Of a stretch of DNA of 64,000 nt, positions 1 through 10,984 are shown piece after piece. The stretch is taken from positions 186,001 to 250,000 of the forward strand of contig JAKSZP010006626.1 of NCBI GenBank assembly GCA_022478985.1, read 5' to 3'. The translations under genes were made by a program, and so were the position numbers. The stretch comes from Massospora cicadina (lineage: Eukaryota > Entomophthoromycota > Entomophthoromycetes > Entomophthorales > Entomophthoraceae). The first letter of the stretch is position 1. Each line of letters opens with the position of its first letter. The notes beneath the pieces are model-generated. The model had not been told where the DNA came from and made no database searches. It saw only the letters and a program-made list of their open reading frames with translations.

Positions 1-910
1 ACCTGATGACCTCCATTTTTTTCATTATAAGTAGAAGAGGGGATGACTAAAGGCTTTGGTTTGGCACCAGCAACCCAGCGTCCAACAACTGTTTTAGCTC
101 CGTCCACATATGTAACTCCTCAACTTTTGATTTATAGTAGGTTTTATATTTGGATGAGATGATCATCCCCAGCGTCAGTGGTACTCTTCCAACCCTTCAT
201 ATGTCCATAGCCATTATCAGATTTGGAGAAGATATCGCTAAAGGGCTCCAATAAACTATGGACCTTATTAATCTCTACAGGGGTTAGATCTTCAGAGATA
301 TGGATGATAGGCAAGGTACATATTGACTGATCGGTGGGTAAGCCAATATCCAACATAGACTAATACTGTGGACTTGCTTGATGTCCTCAATGGGTATCAG
401 CAGGCCTCTTCCGATTACCTGGAATTTTTCTATGACCATATCCTTTAGGGTAAGATTCCCCAGCAAAAGATTAATGGGTCTCTGATTGGCTGGGTCCAAT
501 AATCCTGGAAATACACTGGGCTCTAAGGGACAATGCCATCAACGCTGATTACATGAAATAAACGGTTGTGGGGAGTTTGTAGGGTAATCTTAATGTCAGC
601 TACCCTTTTTTCACCCACCTTAATTAACGCTTTTTTTAAATACATAAAAATGGATAACATCTAGGGCGTCCACTGATTCAGAAAGCTTCTCTGTATTTCG
701 CCCCACCGTTTTATATTGTAATGATAAGGCTGAAGAGGGATACTCAATGGTGCAAGCGTAATCTTTTTTATTAATCTCCTCATTGGTCAAAATCAGGTGA
801 ACCTCATAGTCTAGCAGGGAGAGGTAAGCCTGTTTCAGGTTAATAACTCCTTCAAACTAAGCATAAACTGGGTACCCAATGAGTAAATCATAGGTATCAA
901 TGACCAAGGC
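1..910 (-). pseudogene. Element G pol: protease C-terminus to RT linker, broken
   Basis: This is part of the polyprotein of an old Ty3/gypsy element (G) on the minus strand, entering from the right and leaving the window on the left. Reading down from 910, a frame contains DTYDLLIGYPVYA, the end of a retroviral-type aspartic protease domain where a YDLLLG-like motif is usual. A broken spacer follows, then at 356-144 a segment with LLEPFSDIFSKSD, the linker that normally precedes RT in this family. Several stops and frame changes are present. The frame is cut at 910 by element A; the upstream part resumes at 6823. The RT domain itself would lie left of the window. Confidence 0.7.
906..910. repeat. 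Target site duplication of element A (left)
   Basis: AAGGC lies directly outside the TG end of the LTR at 911 and is repeated exactly at 6818-6822 outside the CA end of the other LTR. Five bases is the usual duplication for Ty3 integrases. Confidence 0.9.
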
Positions 911-1740
911 TGTAAGGAGAGTGTCTATAAATCTCCTGTTCCCAGCGTGGCAGTGCTTGATGCACATGCCCAAAGCCAGGGAACTAGCCGTTAAAAAAAA
1001 TTATTATTTCCCAGAAGAGAGTGCTGGAGAAATAATATTCAAGCAAAGAGATGCATACAATAACCAGCCAAAAATGTCGTGGTGCACACATGGAAACGGG
1101 GTAAACAACACAGGTTGAAGGGGACCTGGACGAAAAAATAGTGCACGAGGCAATAACCTTACAGTGCTTAAAATGGAAAGTTGAACATAGCGCAAGACCT
1201 CCTTGAAGGGGTCCGCGCACATGAACGTTTGGAATAACATAAAAACGGTAAAAAGCGAGGTAATTTTATTTGGGAAGTCAACCAACAAGGAATGTTGGTT
1301 GAGGAAAACACATTTAATCATTGATGGGAGAATACAGGGTTTGTGACAGTGTACCCAAGCACTGACCCACCAATAGGGCAACGCTTCCATCTGAATTTAT
1401 TAAATAAGCCAAAACTGACTTTACTCGAGTGATTAGAGTTGGATTTTACCCAAACGCGTTGTCTCATAAGTGGAACAGGTTTCAAAATCCCATTCCTCGA
1501 CAAACTGAATGGAACCATCTGCGTTAATTTTATAAGCCGTCCGTTTTAATGCCTGGGCCATTGTGAGGGGCTGAGCATTTGGCACTCACTAGTCCCAACC
1601 TGGGCATATTTTGCCCAAACCCAGAGTTAGTCTAGGGTGTGCCTCAGGTCAGGATGGCATTTAGCTTCACCCTCCGGGCTCCTGGCGCCCAGCCTTATCT
1701 TTGGGGTTGGTCCCCACTATTATATCATGTGCACATGACA
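911..1740 (-). repeat. 3' LTR of element A (830 bp)
   Basis: It matches 5980-6817 over its whole length, starting TGTAAGGAGAG and ending CACATGACA on the plus strand. The minus-strand start is part of a near-perfect palindrome around TCATGTGCACATGA. The open frames inside it are chance frames in an LTR. It carries AAGTCAACCA at 1275-1284, which corresponds to the proposed self-primer. Confidence 0.93.
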
Positions 1741-3268
1741 TTACCCTCTCCTCCTAATGGGGCTCAACCCCCCTCCCAGGGCTTGCTCAAGGGAAATGTT
1801 CTTGTGGGAAGGGGCCAACTTCATGGCGGCAACAGTCAGTTTATGTTGGGATCCTGCAGCCTGGTGTAAATGCTTGTAGAAGGTGTCAATAAAACTTTGG
1901 GCATGCACACAGTTACGCGCTGGAACCCAACTGTTCTCTGCAGCGTCAAAGCCCTTCCAGGATACCAGGTACTCCACTCTTCTTTTAACGCGGTGGGAGG
2001 CAACTATAATTTCCACCTCCCACTCTAGCGCCCCATCCACAAGATAGGTCTCAGGTGTCTCTGGTGGGGGTCCCTCAAACAATGTAAGTTTGCTCTCATG
2101 AAACACAAAAAGAAAAAAAAATGAAGGGGGAAGATCCATCTGGTATGAGGCATGGCCCACCTTACTAACAATGAGGTAAGGGCCAATCCTCTTAGGTCCT
2201 AGCTTCTTGCATAACTGCTTGATAGGGATATTATAAGCTTCCAGCATCACGATATCCCCTTCCTTGTACGCAGGACCCACTTGGTGCTTCCCATCATCGT
2301 TCTCCTTATAAACCTGCATTGCCGCCTCTAAGCTTTTGGAAACTCCCTGGTGGACCTTCTTAATTGTTTTGGCAAAGTCCACCACCGCTTCAACCTTAGA
2401 TCCACAGCTGGGCTTCATGTTGAAGGCGGGGTTGTAGCCATGTCTGGCAAAAAATGGGGAACAACCAATTGAGGAGTGCAAGGTATTGTTGTAGCTGAAC
2501 TGGGCCATGAGAAGGTGAGAAACCCAATGTGAATGAACTGCTGCGGTGTAACACCACAAAATCTGTTCCAAGCACTGGTTTAATTGTTTAGTCTGCCAAT
2601 CTGATTGAGGATGATAGGCAGTTGAACGGTAAGGGCGAATCTGAAGAGTCTTACACAACTCTTCCCAAAAATGAAAATAAACTGAGGACCCTAGTCGCTG
2701 ATAATTTCTTGGGGGACCCCATGAAGCGCAAACACATGGGTGGCGAAAAGCTTAGCCATCTCAGCTGCGGTTATAGTGGTTCTGCAAGGAATAAAGTGGG
2801 CAAAATTTGTGATCTGGTCCACCACCACCATGATGGCATCATAATTATCTGAGGCTGGTAACTCCACAATGAAATCAACTGAGATGGAAGTCCAGGGCCC
2901 ATCAGCCTTTTTGATTGGTACCAACAACCTTGCTAAAGGTTGACGATTGTTTTCATCTGGTTGCATACCAGACACTCCTTACAATACCGCCCCACCTGAG
3001 CGGGAAAGCCCTTACGATTGTATGTGCTACGTATCAACTCCAAGGTCTTTGCTTTCCCCAGATGACCAATGGTGATTCCATCATGATAGTCCCGGATGAT
3101 TTCCAGGCGCAGTGGTCCAGCAGGTACCCCAAGGCTTCCCTGGAACCGCACCATCTCATCCTTTAAATGATAGCCCCTGGATAGATCCTCTTGATTTGAA
3201 GCACTCTTTGCAAGTACCATGGTATATTTGCCCGACAGCAGCTGAGAGAGGACTACCTTTCTGAACAT
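1741..3268 (-). pseudogene. Element A integrase with C-terminal chromodomain
   Basis: The integrase inserts element cDNA into the genome; the chromodomain is thought to steer it to marked chromatin. At 3268-2933 is the zinc-binding start, with the H-H then C-x2-C pattern ending CKECLVCNQMK. The catalytic core follows, with SVDFIVELP (first Asp) and EIISD (second Asp), where the next codon is a TAG stop near 2691. A +1 shift near 2673 leads to the frame that ends at 1741. There the usual DGQTERVNQ motif reads DWQTKQLNQ, so the catalytic Glu is lost. The chromodomain (about 2030-1880) has YLVSWKGFDAAENSWVPA, a typical aromatic-cage pattern. Not functional as it stands. Confidence 0.88.
1744..1755 (-). 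other. Polypurine tract of element A
   Basis: On the minus strand AGGAGGAGAGGG ends three bases before the 3' LTR. This is the expected position and composition for the primer of plus-strand DNA synthesis. Confidence 0.8.
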
Positions 3269-3419
3269 ACCATATTTATCCGCTATCCAAGGCTGTAAGC
3301 GCTGGCCCTCTTAGCCAGGAGAGAGGGAATTAGCTACAGAATTATACTTGGAGGAATCATAACCTGTATGTTGTGCACTTCTACCTCCTTGTAGTTGGGG
3401 GCTAAAGCACGGTTGCGGC

Positions 3420-4054
3420 TCAAAGCATCCGCCAAACCATTCTCCTTGCCCTTGGTGAAATCATAAGTGAATGCAAATTGGGCAAGGTATCATGCCAACC
3501 GGTCTGCCGTGGGGTTAGGACATGAGGAGCGCGGTAGTACAGCAAGTCACGGTGGTCTGTACATATGCGGAATGGCTGGGTAGAGCCATGCAAGTGGTGA
3601 CGCCAATATGTCAGCGCCTCCACCACTGATAGTAACTCCTTGTTGTAAACGGCTTAATTCAACACTGGCGAAGACATTTTCCTAGAAATTATCCCACCGG
3701 ATACTTTATCCCATCTTTGTTTGCTTGTAACAGGGAAGCCACTATGGCGAAGTTGGAGGCATCCGTAGACACAATGAACTCCTTTAAAGGGTCAACATGG
3801 TGAAGAACAGACGTGGACAACAGGGTGCACTTCACTTCTTGGAAAACATCCTCCAAAATGGGGGACCACTGAAGCACCTTGGCACCGCTAGCCTTGTATA
3901 AGGGTGCCGCCACCTCAGACAGATTGGGAGTGAATTTCTTGAGGAACATACACGTCCCCAAAAAGTTCCTTAATTCCTTGAGTGAGGTGAGGGTAGGCCA
4001 CTCATGAATCGCCTTTTCCTTGTCTGGAGTTATCATGTGTCCCTGGTCAAACAC
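3420..4054 (-). pseudogene. Element A RNase H domain
   Basis: This is the RNase H and connection part of pol, which degrades the RNA strand during reverse transcription. At 4054-3689 the frame has LRNFLGTCMFLKKF (the connection motif) and IVSTDASNFAI, the catalytic TDAS motif. At 3626-3420 a second piece has YWRHHLHGS and ICTDHRDLLYY, the later catalytic Asp region. The two pieces are separated by stops near 3650-3690. It lies between RT (above 4092) and integrase (below 3268), in the usual order. Confidence 0.85.
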
Positions 4055-4091
4055 GAAGTTGCCCAGAAAAGTGATCTAGGACTTGAAGAGC

Positions 4092-4531
4092 TCACACTTT
4101 GTTATTTTCAACGTAAGTCTGGCTGCCTTTAACTGCTACAACTTGCCTAAGGCGAACTGCATGGGACTCCTGATCAGGGGAAAAGAACAGGATATCATCC
4201 ATGTAGGCGACCGCGCATACCCCTAACAGGTCCCCCAACTCTGTATCAATACGGCGTTGAAAGATATCAGGGGCATTCAAAAGCCCAAAGGGCATGACAT
4301 AAATAGGAAGATCCCTTTTCTGGTGCGGAATGCAGTTAACCACTCTTGTCCCTTTTTAATCCAGATCTGATTTAACGAATTGAGACAATCCAGCTTGGAA
4401 AAGACCTTCGCCTTCTCCACATAGCGTGCAATCTGTGAATCCAAAGGGATGAGATGGAGGTCTGGTACAGTAACATTATTGAGGTTCCCATAGTCTACGC
4501 GGGGGTACAAAGTACCACCAGACTTCTCCAC
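4092..4531 (-). pseudogene. Element A reverse transcriptase
   Basis: RT fingers and palm. At 4531-4277 the minus frame gives PRVDYGNLNN and VFSKLDCLNSLNQI, the degenerated first catalytic motif (normally LDL..AYNQ), then TAFRTRKGIF. At 4343-4092 another frame continues with MPFGLLNAPDIFQRRID and AYMDDILFF, so the YMDD catalytic box is intact. One frameshift separates the two pieces. Upstream (4595-4900) is a low-quality linker containing VWVKEQLAKVRF in a third frame. Confidence 0.87.
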
Positions 4532-5034
4532 AAAGAGTAGGGGGATCGTATAGGGGAGGTACGCTGAAAAATCGCACCTTTGCCAACTGTTCCTTCACCC
4601 ACACATCCAAGCCTTTTCCTTCTGGACAGTCAATGGGTAAATGGGGGAAGATATATGCACCTGATCCACCGTGAGCTTGAAGTCACATATGAACTCAGAT
4701 TGCTCAGGGAGTGCGTTGGCTGATGCTGCATCAAAAGAAGATTCAAATCCTCCAAATATGAAGGTAAGGAAAGTCCCACGGAGGGCTTCAGCAAAGCAGC
4801 AAGATGAGGTTTGGGAACATTGGTCCAATGAAAATTGTGCCCTGAGCGTTATCCTCCGGCAAATGAACAATCAACTGGTGACCGTTTACCAAAGACAAGG
4901 ATAAAGTGTTTCCTTTCAAATTAGTCCTGACGTCAAACTTTCTCCACCAATCAACCCCAAAATGTTGGGGAACAAGAGGTGTTTGATAGCTTGAAAATGG
5001 TTGGACAGAAGATAGGCGCCCACCTGGTAGTCCA

Positions 5035-5492
5035 CTAACCCAGGATGTTCAGTGTAGGGATACCTCGAGAAGCCCCACCTCTAAATATACCACCTGGGGA
5101 GTAACTCAACTCAAGGTAGTCAGCAAGGTCATGGTCAATAATATTGTTAGAGGCACCGGTATCCACTAAAATGGTCATGGTGAACTTCCCCAAAGAGGAT
5201 GTAAGGGTAGCAGTCAAGAGGAAGTATCCAGAGTTGGATTTATTCAAAGAAAAAAACGCTTTCACCTCACATAAAAGCTCTTCTGGCTTGAGTAAACCAT
5301 AAGGTAGGTTTGGGAATCATAGAAGGGGGAGGGATAGTTGGCCACTCTTACTACTGAGGCCACATACCCCTCCATGCCTTCTGCAGGTGCATAAACGTTT
5401 TCATATTGTAGGCGCAGCTCACTTTTGACTTCCTGAGTGCTGAAAATCTTGGAAGATGTCAAACAGGGATTTTCTAATGTGATTCCAAACAC
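5035..5492 (-). pseudogene. Element A aspartic protease and gag remnant
   Basis: At 5265-5035 the minus frame contains TILVDTGASNNIIDHDLADY, the LVDTGAS active-site motif of a retropepsin, here intact. Just upstream, 5492-5262 encodes about 75 residues with no recognisable capsid domain or zinc knuckle. A normal Ty3 gag is several hundred residues, so most of gag appears deleted. The two frames overlap by four bases. Confidence 0.78.
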
Positions 5493-5968
5493 AAGAATAG
5501 GCTTTAAATCTTATCCATGAGAAGGCCAATTTTGGTTCAGAGGTAAATATCAGGTTTTGTTATAAAACACGTTTTAAACGTGTATGACCCTATTCCTTTA
5601 CCCTCAACAAAATGCCTTATGTTATCCAAGTCCAACGCCCCCAGGCCCGTCTGCGCCAATTCTGCTGGCATCATCTGAACATGCTGTCAAAGAAAAACTC
5701 ATTTTTTGGAATGAAAGTTGATTATTTCAGCGTGAAGTTGGGGAATCATGACTATCAGACCTCAAAGCATCCGAATCCACTAGGTACAAACATGAAAGGT
5801 GGATACTTTCCAGTTGGAGGAAACCATAATAACGCCAATTTTCTCCAACCTTTGAGAAAAATAGGAAACAGCAATGCGGCTAATGACAGCCAGAGCTTAC
5901 AGCCAATGGCCCCTGTTTCCACTTCAGAGAAGTTCCACACGGAAAAAGTTCATGCACATAAGAAAAAA
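5493..5968 (-). other. Element A 5' internal leader, no clear gene
   Basis: This lies between the 5' LTR and the first coding remnant. The open frames of 150 and 61 codons here resemble no gag domain I recognise. I treat the stretch as leader plus decayed gag start. Confidence 0.5.
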
Positions 5969-5978
5969 TGGTTGACTT
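5969..5978 (-). other. Putative self-primer binding site of element A
   Basis: On the minus strand AAGTCAACCA starts one base inside the 5' LTR end. It is complementary to TGGTTGACTT in the minus-strand LTR (plus-strand 1275-1284 exact; 6346-6355 with one CG/CA difference). The LTR match lies about 33 bases after a TTAAAT box, near a plausible RNA start. There is no TGG start as in tRNA-primed elements. Tf1-type elements prime from their own RNA 5' end in this way, so the role here is inferred. Confidence 0.55.
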
Positions 5979-5979
5979 A

Positions 5980-6817
5980 TGTAAGGAGAGTGTCTATAAC
6001 TCTCCTATTCCCAGAGTGGAAGTGCTTGGTGCACAGGCCCAAAGACAGGGAAACTAGCTGTTAGAATCAAAATCATTTGGTCAGCAGATGGTGCTGGAGC
6101 AATAATAATTCAAAAAAGAAATGCTACCAATAACCAGCCTAAAATGTCGTGGTGCACACTGGTAAATGGGGTAAATGACTCAGGTTGAAGGAGACCTGGA
6201 TGAACAAATGGTGCATGAGGCAATAACCTTACAGTGTTTAAAATGGCAAGTTGAATGGAGCTCGAGACCTCCTTGAAAGCGTCCACATGCATGAACGTTT
6301 GGAATAACATAAAAACGGTAAAAAAGCGGGGGAATTTCATTTGGGAAGTCGACCAACAAAAAATGTTGGTTGGAGAAAACACATTTAAGTGTTGATGGGG
6401 GAATATGAGGTTTGCGGCAGTGATCCCAAGCACTGACCCACCAATAGGGCAACGCATCCATCTGAATTCATTAAGTAAGCCAAAACTGACTTCACTCGAG
6501 TGATCAATTGAAGTTAAATTTGACTGAACGCGTTGTTTCATAAGTAACACAAGTTTCAAAATCCCATTCCTTAATGAACTGAATGGAACCATCTGTGTTG
6601 ATTTGGTAAACCATCCGTTTTAATGCCTGGGCCATTGTGAGGGGCTGGGAATTTGGCACACCACTAGTCCCAACCTGGGCATATTTTGCTTAAACCCAGC
6701 GTTGGTCTAGGGTGTGCCTCAATTTAGGGAGGGCCTGTAGCTTCACCCTCTGGGCCTCCTGGCGCTCAGCCTTATCTTTGTGGTTGGTCCCCACTATTAT
6801 GTCATGTGCACATGACA
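5980..6817 (-). repeat. 5' LTR of element A (838 bp)
   Basis: Partner of 911-1740. Its outer end, 6800-6817, is a perfect 18-bp palindrome TGTCATGTGCACATGACA. A 160-codon minus frame at 6110-6592 is a chance frame inside the LTR. Confidence 0.93.
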
Positions 6818-6822
6818 AAGGC
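6818..6822. repeat. Target site duplication of element A (right)
   Basis: AAGGC, identical to 906-910. Joining the flanks with one copy removed puts ALVI before DTYDLLIG in one frame of element G. Confidence 0.9.
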
Positions 6823-7864
6823 AACCGCTGGTGCTGACAAGATGAGCTTCCCAAACAAATGAGCAGAGTTGAGTAGGCTCCAATGGCATGAGTGTTGTTT
6901 GGCCCTACAGTCCCAATCTCTTAGTTATAGTCAAGGTCAGGGGCCAGCTTGATTTTTTAATGAGTTTTGTTGATACAACATTCACTAAGGACCCATTGTT
7001 GAGATAGCCCTAACCTGCACTCCTATAACAACGACCTCCATTTTAGTTAAAGTTCCACCCATGTTGGAGGAAAGAGCAAGGCCCTCTTTTTGTCAGAGTA
7101 TAGGCATGTCGTTTGACAGTTTCAGGGTATTTTTCTTGGATAGACTGCAGGGTATGAACACGCTGGGTAGATTGGATAGATGTGGTAATGATCTGGTCAG
7201 CGTCACTAGCAGTGTAAATAATACCAAGGCTACTCAAAACTTGCCATAGATAAGTTTGACGGTGGATCTTAGCCCAAACCACTCTCTACAGGTTCAATTA
7301 GTTGGGTAACTCCGCTTCACCTGGGGCTCCAAAACATAATGGCCCATATCTTCGCCACCTCCTTCATATTCTTCATCAAAGGGGTTATTGATGCATGTTA
7401 GGGAGCCCATAGGGGTTGCTCCTCATCCTTAGTAATTTTTGAGGGAGGCGTTAGAATTTTCACAGCTTGATTTTTGACCTTAAAGTAGGGGTTTTGTGCT
7501 GCCTCATTGAGACAGAGTTCTTATTTGAGCTATCTAGATTAGAGGTGATTGCTTTAACTATGCCAGCTTTAGATCAATCAGTGGCTGTGTGCTTTTGTGA
7601 AACAAGGAGTATAGCTTTTGGGCTATGGTCATTGAATCCAGGGTTAATGAAGATGATTGACACCCAAAAAAGGCGTTTAGGCTTTAGAACCACTGGGAAG
7701 GCCGCTCTGGAGAAGAAGATGGGCAAGGCAAAGGGGCGACTGCTTCCATCAACTGAGATTTTTGGGCTTAATGAAGGGGTAAAATGCCCCATTAAAACCA
7801 TTATCATCTGTTTATCTTTATTGGAAGGAGAAGCATTTTGTGATGGCAACTCCGCAGAAGCAGG
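6823..7864 (-). pseudogene. Element G gag C-terminus to protease start, broken
   Basis: This is the middle of old element G. The best minus frame, 7849-7574, gives PSQNASPSNKDKQMIMVLMG and later PFALPIFFSRAAFP, a gag-like linker with no zinc knuckle that I can see. At its upper end it joins the frame at 13137 once element H is removed. Below 7440 the sequence is heavily mutated (minus 7282-7043 keeps 79 codons) and leads into the protease frame cut at 6822. The 169-codon plus frame at 7467-7976 is antisense to this gag. Confidence 0.6.
7860..7864. repeat. Target site duplication of element H (left)
   Basis: GCAGG precedes TGTTGAG at 7865 and is repeated at 13137-13141 after the TTCAACA end of the other LTR. 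Removing the insertion restores the G gag frame across AVSLWKPASAELPS. Confidence 0.85.
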
Positions 7865-8693
7865 TGTTGAGTATTTGACTGGACCTAATTGTCAGATATT
7901 TGATATCAGCGATTATGGTTCAGGTGTATCCTTAAGTATCCAAACTTGGGCTTTGCAGTCTAGCTTTTTCACTTAATTATATTTGACTATGATTACATGG
8001 GCTCAAGGGCTTTGTTGGTTAGGTCAAACTTAAATTTAAGTTTTGATTTAATTTAATGACTCAGGCATGTGGGCTTTGTTGATCTATGTCAAAATTAGTT
8101 TTTAATGTTGGTTGAGTTTTTGATTGAATTAATTACTAATTAGTGATACAAATCGCCTTGGTATGTGCTGCTGATTGCACGTGAAAGTGAATCAGTTCAG
8201 CTAACTTGAAGGTATGATGAAATGCCATTTCAAGGATGATGATGGTGTTTACTCTGACTTTGAGGCTGAGCATGTTGCCCTGAGTCAAAGTATTTGTAGA
8301 CATTCTTACAAACATTTTACATGGCCAAGTGCCATTGAAAATAAGATGTCATGATTAAGATGTGGTTAACATCAAACCCTATAAATAACCCTCAAGTTGA
8401 TACTAATAAAAATCATTCAACTACTGAACGAAGTTTATAATTTATCTTATAAACTTTTTGTGTTAAGCACTTCATTTTGTATTAGTCAATTTTCACTTGG
8501 GATCAGTAGGATCAGGGTGGCGTGCCATTGTCCAAGTAAAATGACAGGGTATACAATTGGAGTATTACCAAAAAGCTATATTATAAATTTTTAATCACCA
8601 TCCTATCTGTTGTCCTCACATAACAGACACTCAAAACTCTTCCCTACAGTTAAAGAAGGACCAGTCATCTGACTACAGCCCAAAAATTCAACA
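7865..8693 (+). repeat. 5' LTR of element H (829 bp)
   Basis: It matches 12350-13136, for example around GATTATGGTTCAGGTGTATC and the end CCCAAAAATTCAACA. A TATAAATA box at about 8380 sits inside a well conserved stretch and is the likely promoter. Confidence 0.85.
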
Positions 8694-8695
8694 AG

Positions 8696-8712
8696 TGGCA
8701 TTTATAGCTGGG
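8696..8712 (+). other. Primer-binding site of element H
   Basis: TGGCATTTATAGCTGGG begins two bases after the LTR end. The related site after the partial LTR at 11249 reads TGGCACTCATGGCTGCA. A TGG start fits pairing with a tRNA 3' CCA. The tRNA identity was not determined. Confidence 0.6.
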
Positions 8713-8713
8713 A

Positions 8714-9990
8714 CTGCAGATGGTGATTGTGCTGAACAGGGGAGCAACTCAATCAATTATTCAGAACCATCGCTGGGCCCAACAGGAACACTGAAATGAC
8801 TGTGTCCCAGATTAATTGGGAGGAAGTACCCATTATTACCAATCCCAACTGTTAGATTTTGATGGTTGACTTGGAAAATAAACCCTTCAAGAAAGCTATC
8901 AATGCTGATAGATTAATCCCATTGATGGTTTCTTTGATCTTTCCTAATTTATCTGCATAAATAAGTTCCCTCCAAAAACCACCTCAATTCTATTTAAATC
9001 ATCCCAATTATCATAGCTAGCAATAACTATGATATATTTATATTATAGCTGATTATGGGTCCACTTGGGTGCAAGGTGGTCCCACAGCATTAACTAAATT
9101 GCACCTCCTAAATTAGTGCACTAATCTTAATGCACTAAGGCGAAAGTTGGGTTCAATTAATGAAATTGATAATTAAGCACTTAAACATAGATGTCCCAAT
9201 TATGGGCGTGAATAGTGCTATTGGGAGGCCTGCCGACATCCCAAATTGGGGTGCATCATCTTTTATGATCATATATGTTTTATTCCCCATTTATTGTTAG
9301 ACGTCGAGTTATGATGTAGCTCTAATTGGGAAGATTTTGGTGTTAAGTTCAAAACCCAAAGTCGTCCCAATTATGAGAGTAAAATTGCCTTCAATTGGGC
9401 TGAAACAATTGATTTTTTAGTCAAATCATGGGCTGAATTGACTTGGGTATTTTTTATAATTATTGCTATGACCAGCAGAGTATTGGCATAATATGAATGA
9501 GCTCATCTAATAGATGAGTTTGGTAAGGAGATGCCTGAGAGGTATATAATACTGGCACCTGGCCTATTAATAAAACATCAATTAAATCAATTGATCAATT
9601 AATCATCATCTACTATTTTATTGATCATTAATAACTACTGTCACTTCCTTTATTAATTATTATCTATCTGTTGTCTGACTGATATTCATATTTGTTGCTG
9701 TTACATCTATACTAGATAGTTGTGTGTGTTTATTCTTCCTGAAGAGAAGTACATTGTTGCCTGCTGTAGAAGTAGTCCCATTTATAGAGGAATAATTTCC
9801 TAATTATGTACTAAGACAGAGGGTCTTATATTTGATGGTGCTAGTATATTTAAGAATGATGAGCATACCAAAGTTACTTGGCCATTAGTGAGGTCTTTCA
9901 GAGAATCTACTTCCTGATTATGAGTAGGAGTTTCAATTGAAAAAGTGAGTCTATATCCTTGATTTCATTGTTAAGTTTTTTTAGCTTGCA
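8714..9990 (+). other. Element H internal region, possible solo LTR, no gene
   Basis: No coding frame is supported. From about 8850 (TGTTAGATTTTG) to about 9760 the sequence looks like another LTR, with a TATATAAT box near 9541-9551 and AT-rich direct repeats, but I could not find its end or a target duplication. It may be a solo LTR inside the gag leader of H. Confidence 0.35.
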
Positions 9991-10029
9991 CCATCGACTG
10001 AAAACTTAACACTGATGATCCCGTTTCAC

Positions 10030-10976
10030 CTGAAGAGCTGGAATGTCTTGAGCAACAGTTGTTAAGAGGGTATCAATTAGGACAAGGGCCTGCGGACAAT
10101 AGTAGCAACCCTTTTTACTGCCAATGAGAGCAAGATGTGTTGTGGATGAGATATCTTGCTCATCATCAATTGAGTGTAGCTCAGTTTTGAAACAATTTAA
10201 TTGGGATATAGAATATTGCTCAATATTTAAATTAAATTCATATATCCCACCTCTAGAAATTTCTCAGATGACAATCACCTGCCATCATGCAGCCATTAAT
10301 GAGTTAGAGAACTTCTCATGCAACTCCAGCCAGGCGGGCCAAATTCCAAATGAGCGATTGGAAGCCAACTTTGCTGAGGTCCATTTGAGTTTGGAGGCAA
10401 ATCACAACTTAGCCACTTAGGCTAAAGACTGGGTAGCAGTATTAGCACAAGAGCCAAATGACAGATTGCATCCTATTTTTAAAATTTCTTACAGGAAAGA
10501 GGAGTCACCGAATCTTGGGTCAGCAATATCACTCAGACTTATATTAATGCTTCAGAGTCCATGAGGCTTAATCATGAAGCCCAAGAGGTGCAGTTAAACC
10601 ATAACGATGAATTCTGTGACCAGTATTGATGCCTGAGCGCCCAAATTTCGCAGATGAAGGATGAATACACCAGAAAAATCAATTACTGACAAACATAATT
10701 TGAGGACCAATGGGCGAAAAATGAGAAAAATCAAAACTCTATTGATTATCTTAATCTACAGATCAATAATCTCGATGATGATGTCAATGTTATTAATGAG
10801 TCCAACAATAATCTCCAAGGAGAATTGAACCAGTGCAAGAAGGCCATAAAAGAAAAGGACCAAGTGATTTCCACCTTGCAGCTACAAGCTACTAGCTTGA
10901 ATGAGAAAATTGTGAAACTAAAACTAAAAAACCAAAATTGTGCCAATTGGGAAAATGAAATCAATGAGAGAATCTG
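10030..10976 (+). pseudogene. Element H gag-like coiled-coil protein, decayed
   Basis: From 10561 to 10976 one plus frame holds about 138 codons with only three internal stops (two TGA, one TAA). It is rich in Asn, Gln, Glu, Lys and regularly spaced Leu, Ile and Val, e.g. STLQLQATSLNEKIVKLKLK. This is a long coiled coil, expected of the N-terminal part of some LTR-element Gag proteins. A 98-codon piece at 10124-10420 is probably its upstream part. No zinc knuckle or capsid motif is visible. Assignment to gag rests on position after the LTR and PBS. Confidence 0.5.
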
Positions 10977-10984
10977 AGCTCTGG

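Larger units (their letters stand above)
911..6817 (-). mobile_element. Ty3/gypsy chromovirus A, complete insertion
   Basis: A 5.9-kb LTR retrotransposon on the minus strand, with LTRs at 5980-6817 (5') and 911-1740 (3'), TG...CA ends and AAGGC target duplications. The internal order on the minus strand is gag remnant, protease, RT, RNase H, integrase, chromodomain, the standard Ty3 order. A PPT abuts the 3' LTR, and a self-primer-like site abuts the 5' LTR. Gag is reduced to about 75 codons before the protease, so the element lost most of gag. Frameshifts and stops break every domain. It lies inside the protease region of element G, and its removal rejoins G's frame. Confidence 0.92.

Noticed and set aside
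6110..6592. 160-codon minus frame
   Set aside because: It lies wholly inside an LTR of element A, and the sister LTR has it broken in different places.
7467..7976. 169-codon plus-strand frame, the longest in its area
   Set aside because: It is antisense to the element G gag frame at 7849-7574 and crosses the LTR border at 7865, so it is not a gene.
8850..9760. A complete solo LTR in element H
   Set aside because: Start and promoter box are plausible but no CA end with a matching 5-bp duplication was found, so only noted.
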